Source of the DNA: Macrosoma leucophasiata | Lineage: Eukaryota; Arthropoda; Insecta; Lepidoptera; Hedylidae | Assembly: GCA_036365455.1 (NCBI GenBank) | Contig: JAWQUS010000011.1 | Location: forward strand, 1,632,001 to 1,696,000 | DNA length: 64,000 bases | Reading direction: 5' to 3' | Made by a program: the position numbers and the translations under genes | In this document: piece by piece, positions 30,701 through 42,188 of the stretch | How positions within the stretch are numbered: the first letter of the stretch is position 1 | How the letters are laid out: the number at the start of each line of letters is the position of its first letter | The notes under the pieces: generated by a model | Seen by the model: only the letters and a program-made list of their open reading frames with translations | Told to the model about the DNA's origin: nothing | Databases searched by the model: none

Positions 30701-31054
30701 GTAAATTGAATTGTACATATGTGAAAGTACATTGTAAACCTAATTATAACATTCTCATCTACTATGGTCCTTTTATTTAAGCAAGTAAAATATTTCATAC
30801 AGCGCGTTGTTACAATAACTAGAGTTTGTTTAGGACCGTACACATGTGACCCGTGTTTGTTATTTTGAGCTATATTCAGACGGCGAGTATTTCGGCAGTA
30901 TTTAACTTCGACAGGCTTCGAATACAGTTGTTATTGTACCAGCAGAATTGACTTGTAAAATTATGCAAAGCGTATCGAGCGTAGTATCATGTTTGTAGGG
31001 GAATTATGGTTAAATTTTGAAGCGGTAAATTTATTATTAGCGTAGTAGTAAATA

Positions 31055-31830
31055 TAATGATGCGGCATGGACAACAGCGTTATAAAACTAGGTATAAACC
31101 TGTGTCATGGGTGCTACATACAACATATAGACAAACACTCAGACCCGAACAAATATCTGTAGGCCATACAAATATGGAAAAGACAAAAATAATGAAGAAC
31201 ATCCATGTAGCGCCAATGCCGGTAAATGTTGAAAACCGTACCCTCGAAGTTGTTGACCACTATATATACCTAGGACATATAATCCAGTTAGGTAAGCCAA
31301 ACTTCGACAAAGAGGTAAATCGAAGAATTCAACTCGGTTGGGCAGCGTTCGGCAAATTGCGTAGTGTTTTTTCGTCCAATATTCCTCAGTGCTTAAAAAC
31401 GAAAGTATTTAATGCATGTGTGTTGTCAGTGATTACATAGGGCTCTGAGAAGTGGTCTTTTAGTGTTGGTCTAATTAAAAAGCTCAAAGTCGCTCAACGG
31501 GCTATGGAGAGGGCTATGCTGGGAGTTTCTCTACGGGACAGAATCCGGAACGATGATATTCGTAGAAGAACCAAAGTAACCGACATAGCCCGGAGTATTA
31601 GTACGTTGAAGTGGCAATGGGCAGGCCACATCGCTCGACGAACTGATAACCGATGGGTACGAAAGGTTCTCGAGTGGCGACCACGTGTAGGAAGACGCAG
31701 TACAGAACGGCCCCCCACGAGATGGACCGATGACCTAATCAAGGGAGCCGTTGGATGCCGACCGCCCAGAATAGGTCATTGTGGAAGTCTCTGGGCCTAT
31801 GTTCAGCATTGGACGTCTATAGGCTGATGA
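31055..31830 (+). pseudogene. 3' end of an RTE-type LINE (endonuclease-reverse transcriptase)
   Basis: Only the C-terminal part of the RT protein remains: HYIYLGHIIQLG, NRRIQLGWAAFGKLR, CLKTKVFNACVLSV, then after a stop AMERAMLGVSLRDRIRNDDI, KWQWAGHIARR and PPTRWTDDLIKGAVG. This text is characteristic of the widespread insect RTE protein. An in-frame TAG at 31438-31440 replaces an expected Tyr codon, and both sides remain in the same frame. The 3' end is a short TGATGATGATGA tail at about 31826, typical of the clade. A tRNA-headed SINE fragment in opposite orientation abuts it. Confidence 0.9.
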
Positions 31831-31833
31831 TGA

Positions 31834-31902
31834 TGAGGATCGAACCCGCGACCCTTCGGATGAAACGGTCATCTCACACCGCTGGATTAACCGGGTCGTC
31901 AA
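31834..31902 (-). mobile_element. Family J tRNA-like SINE head, minus
   Basis: Reverse complement of the heads at 38895-38968 and 50888-50962: GATCGAACCCGCGACCCTTC (B box) to GCTGGATTAACCGGGTCG (A box). The body is missing. Confidence 0.8.
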
Positions 31903-32274
31903 TAAAGGAATCTAATATTCATCTGAACTTCATATAGATACCTACCTATTTTATTTAATTTAAAAGTAAAATAGTTAACTACCCTATTATGCAGAGAATA
32001 GCAACAGCCAAGATAATGTAGAGTCTTATTAAGCGGCCTATTGTATTCTTATTGAATAAATTTCATTTAATTAGACAGACAGATGCCTGCAAAGCTCTTA
32101 ATTAATACTTTACGATTCCATTTCAAAGTGGTATTGAAGAATTTAATATTTGAGATTTCGTAAGGCTTCCATTGGGAGTCAAATTCGTGTTTATAATTAA
32201 TTATTTTTTTATAAGCATATTTGTGTAGGTAATACATAACATTAAACCTAAAATTTCAATGTTTCTAGTATTTT
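31903..32274. other. No recognised feature
   Basis: AT-rich sequence. No frame of note and no repeat family that I could name. Confidence 0.3.
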
Positions 32275-32480
32275 TACTGGTGGTAGAGCTCAGCGTGGTA
32301 AAAGTAAGTAAAATAGAATAGAATAGAATAGAAAATATTTTTATTTCGAATAGATCTTTACAGATACTTTCAAAACGTCAATAAATCATAAACTACCTAG
32401 AGCGAATAACCATTACATATAGTAAAGAAAAATCATATATTAATAGTAAATTAAAAATTAAAATTTAAACTATTTGGTTA
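32275..32480 (-). repeat. Family A 5' fragment, then a probable LINE 3' tail (GAATA microsatellite)
   Basis: TACTGGTGGTAGAGCTCAGC (32275-32297) is the first 23 bp of family A only. Then GAATAGAATAGAATAGAAAA followed by TATTTTTATTTCGAATAG looks like the 3' tail of a minus-strand LINE, similar in style to 20991-21060. Confidence 0.45.
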
Positions 32481-32689
32481 AAACATAATAATCATAAAAT
32501 TTTTCAATTCCTTCAATGATAATAAATGAAGAAAAAGAAAAAAGTGTAATCCAAAATGAATAAATACGTGTATCGTTGACGTAGATGGAAAACTAAATAA
32601 GCTTTTTATTTTAATTTAAGAAAAAACGCGGGTTTTTTATTGACGTATCCATACTATACCAATGTGATTTATAATCTACTTTAGCTGAA

Positions 32690-32876
32690 GAGCTTGTTTG
32701 TTTGTCTGTTTGTTTGATTGTTTCTTTGACCACGCTAATCTCAGGAACTTCTGGTCCGATTTGAAAAAATAATGAAATAATTATTTATTGAGGAAGGCTT
32801 TAGCTTATAAAACGTCACGCTAAGATGAATAGGATAGGAGGATAGGTAACATTGCAGGTAACGAGCCGCTAGTCTT
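32690..32876 (+). mobile_element. Helitron-like 3' end fragment
   Basis: TTGACCACGCTAATCTCAGG, CTTCTGGTCCGATTTGAAAA and TAACGAGCCGCTAGT. The CTAGT end and this text are typical of a moth Helitron group. Class call from memory. Confidence 0.45.
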
Positions 32877-33465
32877 TTTTTATACGTGGCCAATTTTTCG
32901 CCACTCATCGATTATCTTTTTCGTTGGTTCGATGTTCATTATTTCTTCTTGCTGGATTTGTATAATTGTGATTGGATGTTTTTGAACACGCTAATGGATT
33001 TTGATAATATCTATTACCAAATCACAATATTAAAAAAAATGTCTAGACCAAGTTCCGACGAGAAACATTTCTGTAAAATATAAAATTCCAAACAACACCA
33101 TTCGCTGCTAAATGAAGAGTATAAAACGAACTTAATATTTTATATTAGATATTAAAAACATCCATCAAAGTTACTCAGCCAAGTGACTTTGGACTTATTT
33201 AAAATGTACATCGCGTTAAATTGAGTAAATAAAAAATATAAATGCAGACATCAAAGGATGTCTGATTTGCCTTTCATCTCGCAAAAGGCTGACATGACAG
33301 TAACTGATATTACGAACAAATTTCCGACAAGCTTTTTTTTTAAATATAATGGCATCGCTGTTACGCATATTGCCAGAGCCAAGTTAAACGATATTTCGTA
33401 TTTGTACATATTCTTGTCCCAATATTCTATTTCCCACAGGAACTAAGTGCACTGACGGTAAAAAA
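32877..33465. other. AT-rich sequence without a recognised gene
   Basis: Two frames of 60-65 codons lack known motifs and are in AT-rich codons throughout. I regard them as chance. Confidence 0.3.
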
Positions 33466-33474
33466 TCAAATCAG

Positions 33475-33632
33475 TCTGATGGTGGGGTCAAAAATCTTAG
33501 GAATCGGCGTGCATGTATGAAGAGAATGATGAAGGTAGACGAGGCACGAGAGATATGTCAGGACCGGGATGTCTGACGCTCTACACTCTCTGCCTACCCC
33601 GTTAGGGACCTGGCGTGAAGATACATACATAT
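33475..33632 (+). mobile_element. Family D element (SINE-like or 5'-truncated LINE)
   Basis: CTGATGGTGGGGTCAAAAAT to CTGCCTACCCCGTTAGGGAC and a GATACATACATATATA tail. Flanks AAAATCAAAT (left) and AAAATCAATT (right) could be a target-site duplication. A second copy at 59568-59770 has a clear 14-bp one. Confidence 0.65.
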
Positions 33633-33924
33633 ATAAAATCAATTTGGGGCATTATCTTAGCGTTATCAATATGAAATTGAGGGATTTCCCTAAAAAAGTC
33701 GCATAATTTGTCTTATACAAATTGAGCCACTAATATTCAGAGAGCTGTAAAACCAAATAGATATAAAATGGACCCTCGGAAAAAAGCTATAACGAGTAAG
33801 AGGACCTCTCATTTCCGATGTAAATTTCACACCGCTATAGGACTTCATTACTGCTCTTCAAATACTGTTAGGACACTTTCATACTGACTTTTATTTAACG
33901 CGAATAAGTAAAATATGCGAAGAA

Positions 33925-34110
33925 TCAGAATCAGAAACTCATTTATTCATTTAGGGTGACAGGCACCTCTTATGACACGTTAAAAACAAACAAAATAAAT
34001 TAAAGTGAAGAACAATTGATATACATGTCAAACAAGATAAAAAATATATGTAAAGTCAAGAATATCACTAAGATAAAACTAAATATAATATGCTAATGTA
34101 AAAAGTATAT
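33925..34110 (-). repeat. Probable 3' tail of a minus-strand LINE
   Basis: AGAATCAGAATCAGAAACTC, then ATTTATTCATTTAGGGTGAC; a repeat-tail style also seen near 37948. No coding remnant. Confidence 0.4.
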
Positions 34111-34130
34111 CAGTAGAATGCCTCAATAAT

Positions 34131-34303
34131 CAGGGGTCAAAATGATGCAGATGCATTGCCAGCCCTGAGACCTTAAGTTATTATGTACCTGTGATAGTTA
34201 TTACGAGGCCATGGATGACCATCTAACCGGAACACGATAGTGCTGAACACTACCATTTGGGGGCCTTCGCCCGCGAGCTTCGTCACTAGAGTTCAACCAA
34301 CAG
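34131..34303 (-). repeat. Family A dispersed repeat, partial, minus
   Basis: Contains GGTCAAAATGATGCAGATGC, AACCGGAACACGATAGTGCT and ends GTCACTAGAGTTCAACCAAC. It lacks the 3' end of the repeat. Confidence 0.85.
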
Positions 34304-34654
34304 TGATTTTAATTATGTAACAAAAACTTCAAGCTATATAAGAAGTAAGTGAAAGAATGTATGTAACATTTCACGTATTTACCTCTGCATATAGATTGCT
34401 GTGTTTACTTTTAATTAAAAAAAAAAACGCGTCTGCGTATTAACGCCAGTGTGAAAGGCGCAACATTATTTTTTTCCCTATCAACGCACCAATAAAGTGG
34501 AGGAGGGACCAAACGAATTAAAATAAGTGCTATTTGAATACCCTCTCTATATGCAAATTTTACAATTCACAGTCGGTCAAAACCTTGTTAATCTCTACGT
34601 GTGATGACGTTTGTACTCTTTACATTTAAATTTTTTTCTTTAAAGACGCTCCAA

Positions 34655-35134
34655 TTAAGTCTACGTGTTATAAAAAACGTAACTTCACGCCTGCAATCCC
34701 CGAAGGGGTATGCAGAGGTAAATGCATGCATTCAAGCATAACTAGTGGTAGAGCGTGGTGTGACGGAGCTCGCGGGCGTAGGCACCACCGCATTACCTAA
34801 TATACTTGCCGCTAAATGGTAGTGTTCAGCACTATCGTGTTCCGGTCAGGTGGTAACGTACGGCTCTGTAATTTCCGGCACTGAGGCATAACACCTAATG
34901 CCTCAGGAGTGGCAGCGCATCTGCATTTTGACCTCTGGCCATTTGTTGGGTATCTTTAGGCTGCAGTCATCACTTAACATCAATGTGTGAACTGCACGCT
35001 TGTTTGCCACTTTTATTACATAAAGGAAAATCAAGTCTACATGCTAAAAAAACGTAACTTCACGCCTGCAATCCTCGAAGGGGTATGCAGAGGTAAATGC
35101 ATGCATTCAAGCATACATGCAAACACCCATGGCG
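34655..35134. repeat. Family A copy between two about 90-bp direct repeats of SINE C text
   Basis: Direct repeats at 34655-34740 and 35029-35124 (AAGTCTACRTG...ACGTAACTTCACGCCTGC...GCATTCAAGCATA) flank a family A copy, plus orientation, at 34741-35025. The repeats are the 3' end of SINE family C in minus orientation plus about 25 bp of non-SINE sequence. The duplicated length is far more than a normal target-site duplication. Confidence 0.8.
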
Positions 35135-35532
35135 GTGAGCGGTCGCTTATCACGATGACATAATGTGTTTAACTTATATACATATAATGTAATATTTTTT
35201 ATGGCAATTTCGTTGCGGCGGTTGAAGATTTGATGTTAATATTTGTAGTAATATTTCAAATTTCACTATTCGATAAATAATGATTTCAAATAATTATGTA
35301 AAGCTGCTATAAGCGCTTCTACTCGTAGGTATGCTAGCGTAGCATTTGTGCTACGCACGTGGCACCATCGTTTTTTTTTTTAATTTTCTTTTATGTGTGG
35401 AAATCAGTATGTTCTCTCATTCAAATGGTCATCATTTGATTGTATTGATAATTCAATGGATTGAGTTACAACATATGGATAAAATAACAAAATATTGGTA
35501 CCTTTAAATTTAATGATAAAATCGTTAGTGTT

Positions 35533-36562
35533 TGCATGACATGTGTGCTTGAATGTATTTACTTCTGGCTACTCCTTCGGAAATTACAGGCGTGAAGTGA
35601 CTGATGCTTAATCAAGATAATATAAGTCATGCAATGAAAGTAATAAACTTTCAATCAGAAGCTGTTCCCACCAACCAGTGAAGTTGCGCGCAGACTTAAT
35701 TACTGGCCAAATGACAGCGATCGTTCGACGTCACGTGCGGAGAGCGGATAATTACTTGGGTGTTTAAGAAAAATACGTATACAGGAGGAAACAAAGGCAA
35801 TAACGGAGAAATTGCCTTAGGGTCGTCTAAATAATTTTACTTTTTTATTTAAAACCGGTGGCTTGCCACGGCTTCGCACGGGTGCATTGAATGTATGTAA
35901 CACCCTTTGTCACTCAGTGACGATGCAACTTTCGAATGTTGAAAAAAAATAATTGAAATCGGTCCAGTTGTTTTTGTGTGAAAACGCTATAAACATAAAA
36001 ACAAAACACAAACGTTTTGCTCTTTATGTATTAAGTATAGATGAGTATATAATAATAATTAATAATAGGTTTAAAATAATTGAATGATTATTTGGAGTGA
36101 AAACGGCTTCAATATTTTTATTAAGATATAATTTTCCAACATTATACATTAGTTTTCTGATCAACAAAACGTAACTGACGAGTCGTGGGAAATCGCATCT
36201 ATGCCTGAATGTATGCATTTTCCTCTGCCTACTCCTTTCGGAATTATAGGCATGAAGTGACGCTTATCCAAGATAAAATGGAAGTCATACAATAGCAAAA
36301 ATAAACCTTGAATCAGAAGCTGTTCCCACCAACCAGTGAAGATGCGGGCAGACTTAATTACTGGCCAAATGACAGCGAACGTTCGACGTCACGTGCTGCG
36401 GAGAGCGGGTAATTACTTGGGTGTTTAAGAAAAATACGTATACTGAAGGAAACAAAGCCAATGTTGAAGACATTTGCTTAGGATTGTCTTTATATATTTT
36501 TCTTTTAAGTCTGAACTAACGACTCTCCCCGGCTTCGCACGGGTTCAATGTAGGTTTTTCTT
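35533..36562 (+). repeat. Tandem pair of about 330-bp segments, offset about 660 bp
   Basis: Segments 35533-35890 and 36190-36550 share a SINE C 3' end, then TCAGAAGCTGTTCCCACCAA, CAGACTTAATTACTGGCCAA, TTCGACGTCACGTGC, GGTAATTACTTGGGTGTTTA and finally GGCTTCGCACGGGT. The middle 120 bp is the best conserved and contains CACGTG. No frame is shared. Confidence 0.8.
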
Positions 36563-36688
36563 ACTTGTAACTTAATTTAATTTTCAGTCATCAATTTTAT
36601 TTCTAACTATTCAACTGTTTAAAACGAAATTAGTTGTCATGCTGTCAATCGGATCACCGTTTTGTCAAACTCCATTTTATTTATCTTT

Positions 36689-36876
36689 TGACGTGACAAC
36701 GTCTTAAATTAGGTTGCGGCTCGGAGTCACTCATGAAAAAGTGTAACGCCCGGTAACGTAACGATGAGTCACCGAACGAGAGAGAGGCCTGCCGGACCGG
36801 CGAATGCCTTTCTACCGAGAAAAAGACGTTGTCACGTAAAATCTTCGCCCGTAAAACCGACTTTACAGGCAACCAG
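36689..36876 (-). repeat. Family F 188-bp element, copy 2
   Basis: Same length and ends as copy 1, in minus orientation, followed by 11 T. It serves as the reference in my comparison. Confidence 0.92.
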
Positions 36877-37517
36877 TTTTTTTTTTTCATAAAAACCTGT
36901 TTAGGACAATAATAATTACAAAATCCAACAAAAAAGTATTAGCGACATCGGTTCCGCCGTTTTCGAGTTTTGTTGTTAAATTAGCGCCTTAAAATTATCG
37001 CCTTAGTTTGCTAGCATAATGACAAATGGCGGGCAGTTCTGTGATTTGCATTACCTAATAGACAATCTTAAGCTGTGGCTGCTACACATTTGTAAGATCA
37101 TGTTATTACTTTCTGTTTGTGATAGGCTAGAGGACGAGTATCACATTGTGGTGGAGTGTGAACGGAGCGCTAGTTTACTTTACATATGGCCGAATACTCA
37201 AACGTCACTCAATGTAAAGCAACCCTCAATGTGTGCACTATCTCTATCGTTTGAACGTGTTTTATAAAGACAGAAGACTTTTGAGTCTCACTTAGATTTA
37301 AGTGACGTTTGAGTATTTGGCAGAGTCTTTTTTTCATATTAAGTAAAGTAAAATACTTTACTTAATATGAAAAAAAGAGCACGGTGTAGATTTAAGGAAT
37401 CTCGGTGTAATTCAAAGCATCTTAGCTGACCCTTTGAGTGATGTTGGTAAAATGCTTTGCAATGGTATGTGTAATATGATAAGTGTATGATTAATAACAA
37501 TAAAAATGGCAATCCAT
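36877..37517. other. Unassigned, with an inverted repeat and a 25-bp perfect hairpin
   Basis: CGAATACTCAAACGTCACT (about 37190) is the inverse of AGTGACGTTTGAGTATTTGG (about 37300). The hairpin at 37326-37378 follows. A frame at 37019-37267 contains CDRLEDEYHIVVEC, which resembles the C-terminal Cys/His motif of LINE RTs. I do not consider this enough for a call. Confidence 0.4.
37326..37378. repeat. Perfect hairpin: 25-bp arms, 3-nt loop
   Basis: Left arm starts TCTTTTTTTCATATTAAG; the loop is AAA; the right arm is its exact complement. It is AT-rich and not part of a repeat that I recognise elsewhere in the window. Confidence 0.92.
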
Positions 37518-37760
37518 TATACGTCCCACTGCTAGGTACGAGTCTCTTTCCTCTTTGAGGGGAGGCCTAGAGCTTACTCTACCACGCTGCTCCAATGCGG
37601 ATTGGTGGAGATACGGGTTAGTGGCCAACCCGCTGTCGGATGTTTTCAAACCTTTTATAAAGCCTCCGACAAGGATTAACGACTGCTATCTATCGATAGC
37701 AACCGGGAATAATGGCTTAACGTGCCCTCCGAAGCACGGATACGCGCATTTTAATTTGCC
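37517..37760. repeat. Moth repeat of the 'ACGTCCCACTGCTAGG' type
   Basis: ATACGTCCCACTGCTAGG, GGGGAGGCCTAGAGCTTACT and CAATGCGGATTGGTGGAG are familiar from dispersed lepidopteran repeats, probably LINE-derived. Class not determined. Confidence 0.45.
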
Positions 37761-38893
37761 ACTAGCGGTCACCCATCACACACTCGACCGCGCGCCCGTA
37801 ATGCTTAACCGAGTTCGATCGCTTATGATCTACACCAGCCGCGGGGCCATGCGCGCTTCAGTTTTAGTTTATGATTAGGCGACATTAGTTACCCATCACC
37901 GGGCTGGCATTGGCGTACGACTCAAAGTCCCAAAAAAATTAAACTCAAACTCAAAAATTCATTTAATCACTTGGAAATAATAAAATTTGCTTGTGATAGG
38001 TCAAATTACAAATATAAAATTAAAGCGAATAACAACTAATACGTTGAATAATATGTCAAAGTAAATAAATTAATAATAGTCCAAAAATACTTAATAATAA
38101 AAATAGGTATCAACAGAATGTTCCATACTCTCTTTTACAAACGGCAAGATAAGACTAAACAAAAAAAAACAAAAAAATATTAAAAAAAAAAAAAATTTAG
38201 TTAATAATAAATTAATATTATTAAAGCTTAAAAAAAAAAACCTTTTACAGAGGTAAAACCACCGAGGCCTTAGGTCTTACAACGAATCTGCATTCTCAAG
38301 AGTGTATAAGTTGCAAATTTTTACTTTATAAATATACCTATAAAAGATCACAAAACAACTATAAAATATAACTTAACCTGAGCCATACTCCCAGTTTTAT
38401 AATATCATGAGTATTTACTCATTACTGGGTCCACGTTGTAAGTCCAGTTAAGTCTGATGTCATATAACAATAAAACATGACACCCTATACCGGTATGAAC
38501 TGGATTGAGTCGGCGCAAACTTCTTTTAATTAAATTTTCAATTAAATGGCGGCCGGGCTCATATCGGAACGATCCCTGGTATTACCTGAGTTAGTTTTAT
38601 TGTTATCATTAGCGCCCACTCAGGAAATATACCTATTACTTCTGCTCGAGTAAGTGGTAATTTCCTTTTTGATTTTATACATAGAAATTAAATAAAACAA
38701 TTGAAGTCGTCCACCGGCCGATAGAGACGATTATAATCAAAAGAGAAAAAAAATCTACGTTCGCATGTGGGCTTTCGGTAACTTAGTATCGGAAGTATTT
38801 TTTTTTTAATTAATTTCTTGCATGTGTGAATGTGAGAAATAAAATGAGGAGCAGGCGAATAAATCCGGACTCGTCCATATATCAAATTCTTAT
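37761..38893. other. AT-rich, with a probable LINE tail at 37948-37990; otherwise unassigned
   Basis: ACTCAAACTCAAAAATTCAT is a tail-like microsatellite. A-runs are dense at 38160-38245. No gene seen. Confidence 0.3.
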
Positions 38894-38894
38894 G

Positions 38895-39100
38895 ACGAAC
38901 CGGTTAGTCCAGCAGTGTGAGATGACCGTTTGATTCGAAGGGTCGCGGGTTCGATCCCCGCACCGGGAAAATTATTTGTATGGCCTACAGATATTTGTTT
39001 CGGGTCTGGGTGTTTGTGTATGTGTTGTATGTGTACAACGGCATCGACGACACAGGTTTATACCTACTGTGGGGCTGTGACTGTAAGCGTTTTTTTTTAG
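38895..39100 (+). mobile_element. Family J tRNA-headed SINE
   Basis: Head with A box (GGTTAGTCCAGCAGTGTGAG) and B box (GGGTTCGATCCCCGC); body TATGGCCTACAGATATTTGT, TGTGTATGTGTTGTATGTGT and a GTGGGGCTGTGACTGTAAGC end. A second near-identical copy is at 50888-51095. Confidence 0.85.
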
Positions 39101-39286
39101 TCTTTTTTTGTATGCCTCTGAAAGTAAACATCTATGCATTACCAAAAGATTTTCCGGCAGAAACGGACCTGACTAAACTATAATAATATTTACTTCGTTC
39201 AAATTTTATGCTCTCCTGTAAATAATCCTTTATTGGACAAGTCCGGCTTTGTTCGCCTGCTCCTTAAATATGATTTACGTTGTTTT

Positions 39287-39480
39287 AATGTGATAGTGGC
39301 AACCAAGCTTGCAGTACAAATTGATGGTAAGCGATTACTGCAGCCTGTAGACATCTATACAAAAATCGATAGTCATAATGCTGTGTGCATATTGCAGCCC
39401 CTGAAAGCTTAGTTTTGCTTCTATGACAGTTATTACAGGGCTGTATCATCTAGCTGAAACTCGAGGGTGCTTCCCCCAAG
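39287..39480 (-). repeat. Family A dispersed repeat, diverged, minus
   Basis: GATAGTGGCAACCAAGCTTG, ATTACTGCAGCCTGTAGACA and TATGACAGTTATTACAGGGC are recognisable; the 5' half is missing. Confidence 0.75.
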
Positions 39481-39553
39481 GGTATCCACAAATCTATTGT
39501 TCTATTATTATTAATGTTATGTTTAATATTTTGTTACATGGATTCCTTGCCAC

Positions 39554-39592
39554 CATGGGTCCATGTAACATGTTTTGTTACATGGACCCATG
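39554..39592. repeat. Perfect hairpin: 16-bp arms, 7-nt loop
   Basis: CATGGGTCCATGTAAC, loop ATGTTTT, exact complement. The word TTACATGGA also occurs at 39534-39542, just before the hairpin. Confidence 0.9.
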
Positions 39593-39736
39593 AATTGAAA
39601 GTACAGTTGACTCTTGTTCTCATAATTTTATATAATGGTCCAAAACTAAGATGATTTACTGTGATAATTCTAAACTTGTGGATATATAAATAATTGTTTA
39701 AGTCTATATTTTTTTAGGTTTGCAACAGAGATTTTT

Positions 39737-39924
39737 TGACGTGACAACGTCTTAAATTAGGTTGCGGCTCGGAGTCACTCATGAAAAAGTGTAACGCCCG
39801 GTAACGTAACGATGAGTCACCGAACGAGAGAGAGGCCTGCCGGACCGGCGAATGCCTTTCTACCGAGAAAAAGACGTTGTCACGTAAAATCTTAGCCCGT
39901 AAAACCGACTTTACAGGCAACCAG
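39737..39924 (-). repeat. Family F 188-bp element, copy 3
   Basis: One difference from copy 2 (TTAGCCC for TTCGCCC). Followed by seven T. Confidence 0.92.
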
Positions 39925-40357
39925 TTTTTTTAGTTTATTTTGAAACTGTTTATTATTTAACAAAGAATAGAGATAGTGCTAAATAGGTCAGATCGGTGTA
40001 GGTCTACAGTACACTAAAGTTTCGTGCCTTAACCTACATCGTGGCAAATATGCAAATGAAACGTGGCAACTGTATTATTGTTGCATGTTATCGTGCCGAA
40101 TACCAGGTATTATGGCTTGGATGTCAAATGGATCGTATAGAAGCAATAAACATTGTAACAAAAACATTGAATGCGTGCGGCGTCGTCGTAAGTTAGACGG
40201 CGAAGTTAGTTCATTATGATCAAATATTATTGAACGTTTGAGGACTTGTTTTTAATTCGAACATTTTAAAGCAAATTATAAGGAACAATTAATTTTTTTT
40301 TAAATTTTAATTAAAAAAAAAAGTTTCGTGGTTTTATTTTTAATACGAGTAGCATAT
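39925..40357. other. No recognised feature
   Basis: AT-rich sequence with no coding or repeat signal seen. Confidence 0.3.
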
Positions 40358-40620
40358 CGGGAGCTATCAGTGATAACAGTGTGGAATCTCTGGTTCTTCT
40401 TAGATTTTTCTATTTTCTGGAAGTATCCCAGTACCTCGGAGTTTGGTAATGTGCCCGGAGATGACAACAGGCTCGCCCTTGTTTTATATTATCGATAATG
40501 TAGGTCCAAAACCTAATCGGCAAATCGCGGATGTTTGCAATAGTTTGCATGTATGCTTGAATGTTTGCATTTACCTCTGCCTACCCCTTCGGGGTTTACT
40601 GACGTGAAGTTACGTTGTTC
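40358..40620 (+). mobile_element. Family C SINE, 5'-truncated
   Basis: Lacks the tRNA-like head. The body from GGGAGCTATCAGTGATAACA to CTACCCCTTCGGGGTTTACT is preserved, with a short internal insertion near 40485. Confidence 0.85.
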
Positions 40621-41173
40621 ACTTAAGTGTTGCGATTATTTAGTATTGAAGTCGATATATTTTAACGGTACATTATAATCATTATAGGGTGTACGACTGG
40701 CCTTAGGCGCGTAACCCACTGCACCGGCAGATTTTTACAATGTATGCAATTATCTCTATTTGTATAGAAAACACACACACTACCGACGCGGCAACGCGCG
40801 GGTCGGCATAATACTATTATCTACCCGTCTGCGCACCGCTTATGGACGCGTCGCCAGTGGGAGAACCGCCTTACAACCAAGTAACTGATTAAAAGGAAAT
40901 TGGTGTGGAAGTTTTTATTACCGCGGCGCTGAAGAAACGAGATTGGTAGCTCGACCTTCCTCGCGTCGGTACTCTGAGAGTGTGTATTAAATTGCAAAGA
41001 AAATTGATTTATCTTTATTGTTTATTATCTCGATCGTTGAGGTTGACCTACTACCTACTACTTGACCTAAATTAAAAGTAGGTAAACTACTTAATTAAAT
41101 CGTTATTGTTTACCTAAGTACATAGATATAATAGGAAAGAACGGATACATGGCAAGTTAAAAGGCATCTAACT
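40621..41173. other. No recognised gene
   Basis: GC-richer around 40690-40990, but with no open frame above 60 codons and no repeat identified. Confidence 0.3.
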
Positions 41174-41488
41174 GCCTCGGTTGCCTAGTGGTAGCAGACC
41201 ACTACTCCTACGCTGAGGTCCTGGGTTCAATTCCAGAATAGGGGGTTATCAGAGATAATGGTGTGAAGTCGTTTATCTCTGGTTCTATTGGGATTTTTAC
41301 ATTTTCTGGAAATTTCCCAGTACCTCGAAGTTAGGTAATGTGCCCGGAGTTGTCAACAGGCTCGCCACCTGTTACATGGGCCAAAACGTAACCGGCGAAT
41401 CGTGGGTGTTTGCATGTATGCTAGAATGCATGCATTTACCTCTGCCTACCCCTTCGGGGATTACAGGCGTGAAGTTACGTTACGTTAA
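41174..41488 (+). mobile_element. Family C tRNA-headed SINE, full length
   Basis: A box GCCTAGTGGTAGCAGACC, B box GGGTTCAATTCC, and a complete body with the end ACCCCTTCGGGGATTACAGG...ACGTTACGTTA. Confidence 0.9.
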
Positions 41489-41527
41489 AAAGCATGAAAT
41501 ATTTCGGAAAATAATAATCAGTTAGAT

Positions 41528-41772
41528 CAGTGTTTCCCAAACATTGTTCTGCCATGGTCCGGTAATTATTACACTGCCCCTTCGTGACCCGCTTAATATT
41601 TTTAAACCGAAGCAGGTTCCATATGATAAACTAACACACATTATTAAGAATATTTACAATGTGTGGAGCGACAATAGCTTATATTTTCTAAAACACGGCG
41701 GGATTGTTGCGACCCGGTATTTTATTTTGATGGCCCGGTACCGGGTCTCGATCCGGCAAATAGGAAATGCTG
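41528..41772. mobile_element. Non-autonomous hAT element (245 bp) with 8-bp TSD
   Basis: Starts CAGTGTTTCCCAAAC and ends with TAGGAAATGCTG. It is flanked by exact AGTTAGAT on both sides (41520-41527 and 41773-41780). The terminal inverted repeats are diverged. Confidence 0.85.
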
Positions 41773-41780
41773 AGTTAGAT

Positions 41781-42188
41781 GTACACATAAATTTAATAAA
41801 AAAAGAAATGGGGTTTTCGCGGGAACCTTCATAGATGCGTGTGGTGCTCGTCTTGATTTTATTTCATTTTCTTGGTGTATTTTTGAGTTGTATTAAATAA
41901 AGTTGGTGGCATTTTGTTTGATATAGGCTTATTACAGTGCTCGTGTATAGTGAAATAGAATAACAGTGCGAAAACACGTCCTTTTAGGTTCTCTCCAAAA
42001 CTTCATTGTAAATGTTCTGGTAAAGTAGCCATCGCTTTACTCGAATTACTGTGACTCTGACTGACGGACTGATAAATTGACTGACTGACTCTGACTTTTA
42101 CGTTGCTTAATACGAATACGAATCGTTTTACTTGACACTGGCAATATGCGTAATAGCGATGCTATTTTACATATAAACAAATAATTAT
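41781..42188. other. No recognised feature
   Basis: AT-rich, with a diverged CTGACT microsatellite near 42056-42095. No coding signal. Confidence 0.3.

Noticed and set aside
37019..37267. Possible LINE C-terminal fragment with CDRLEDEYHIVVEC
   Set aside because: Only one short motif matches; the rest of the frame has no LINE-like text.
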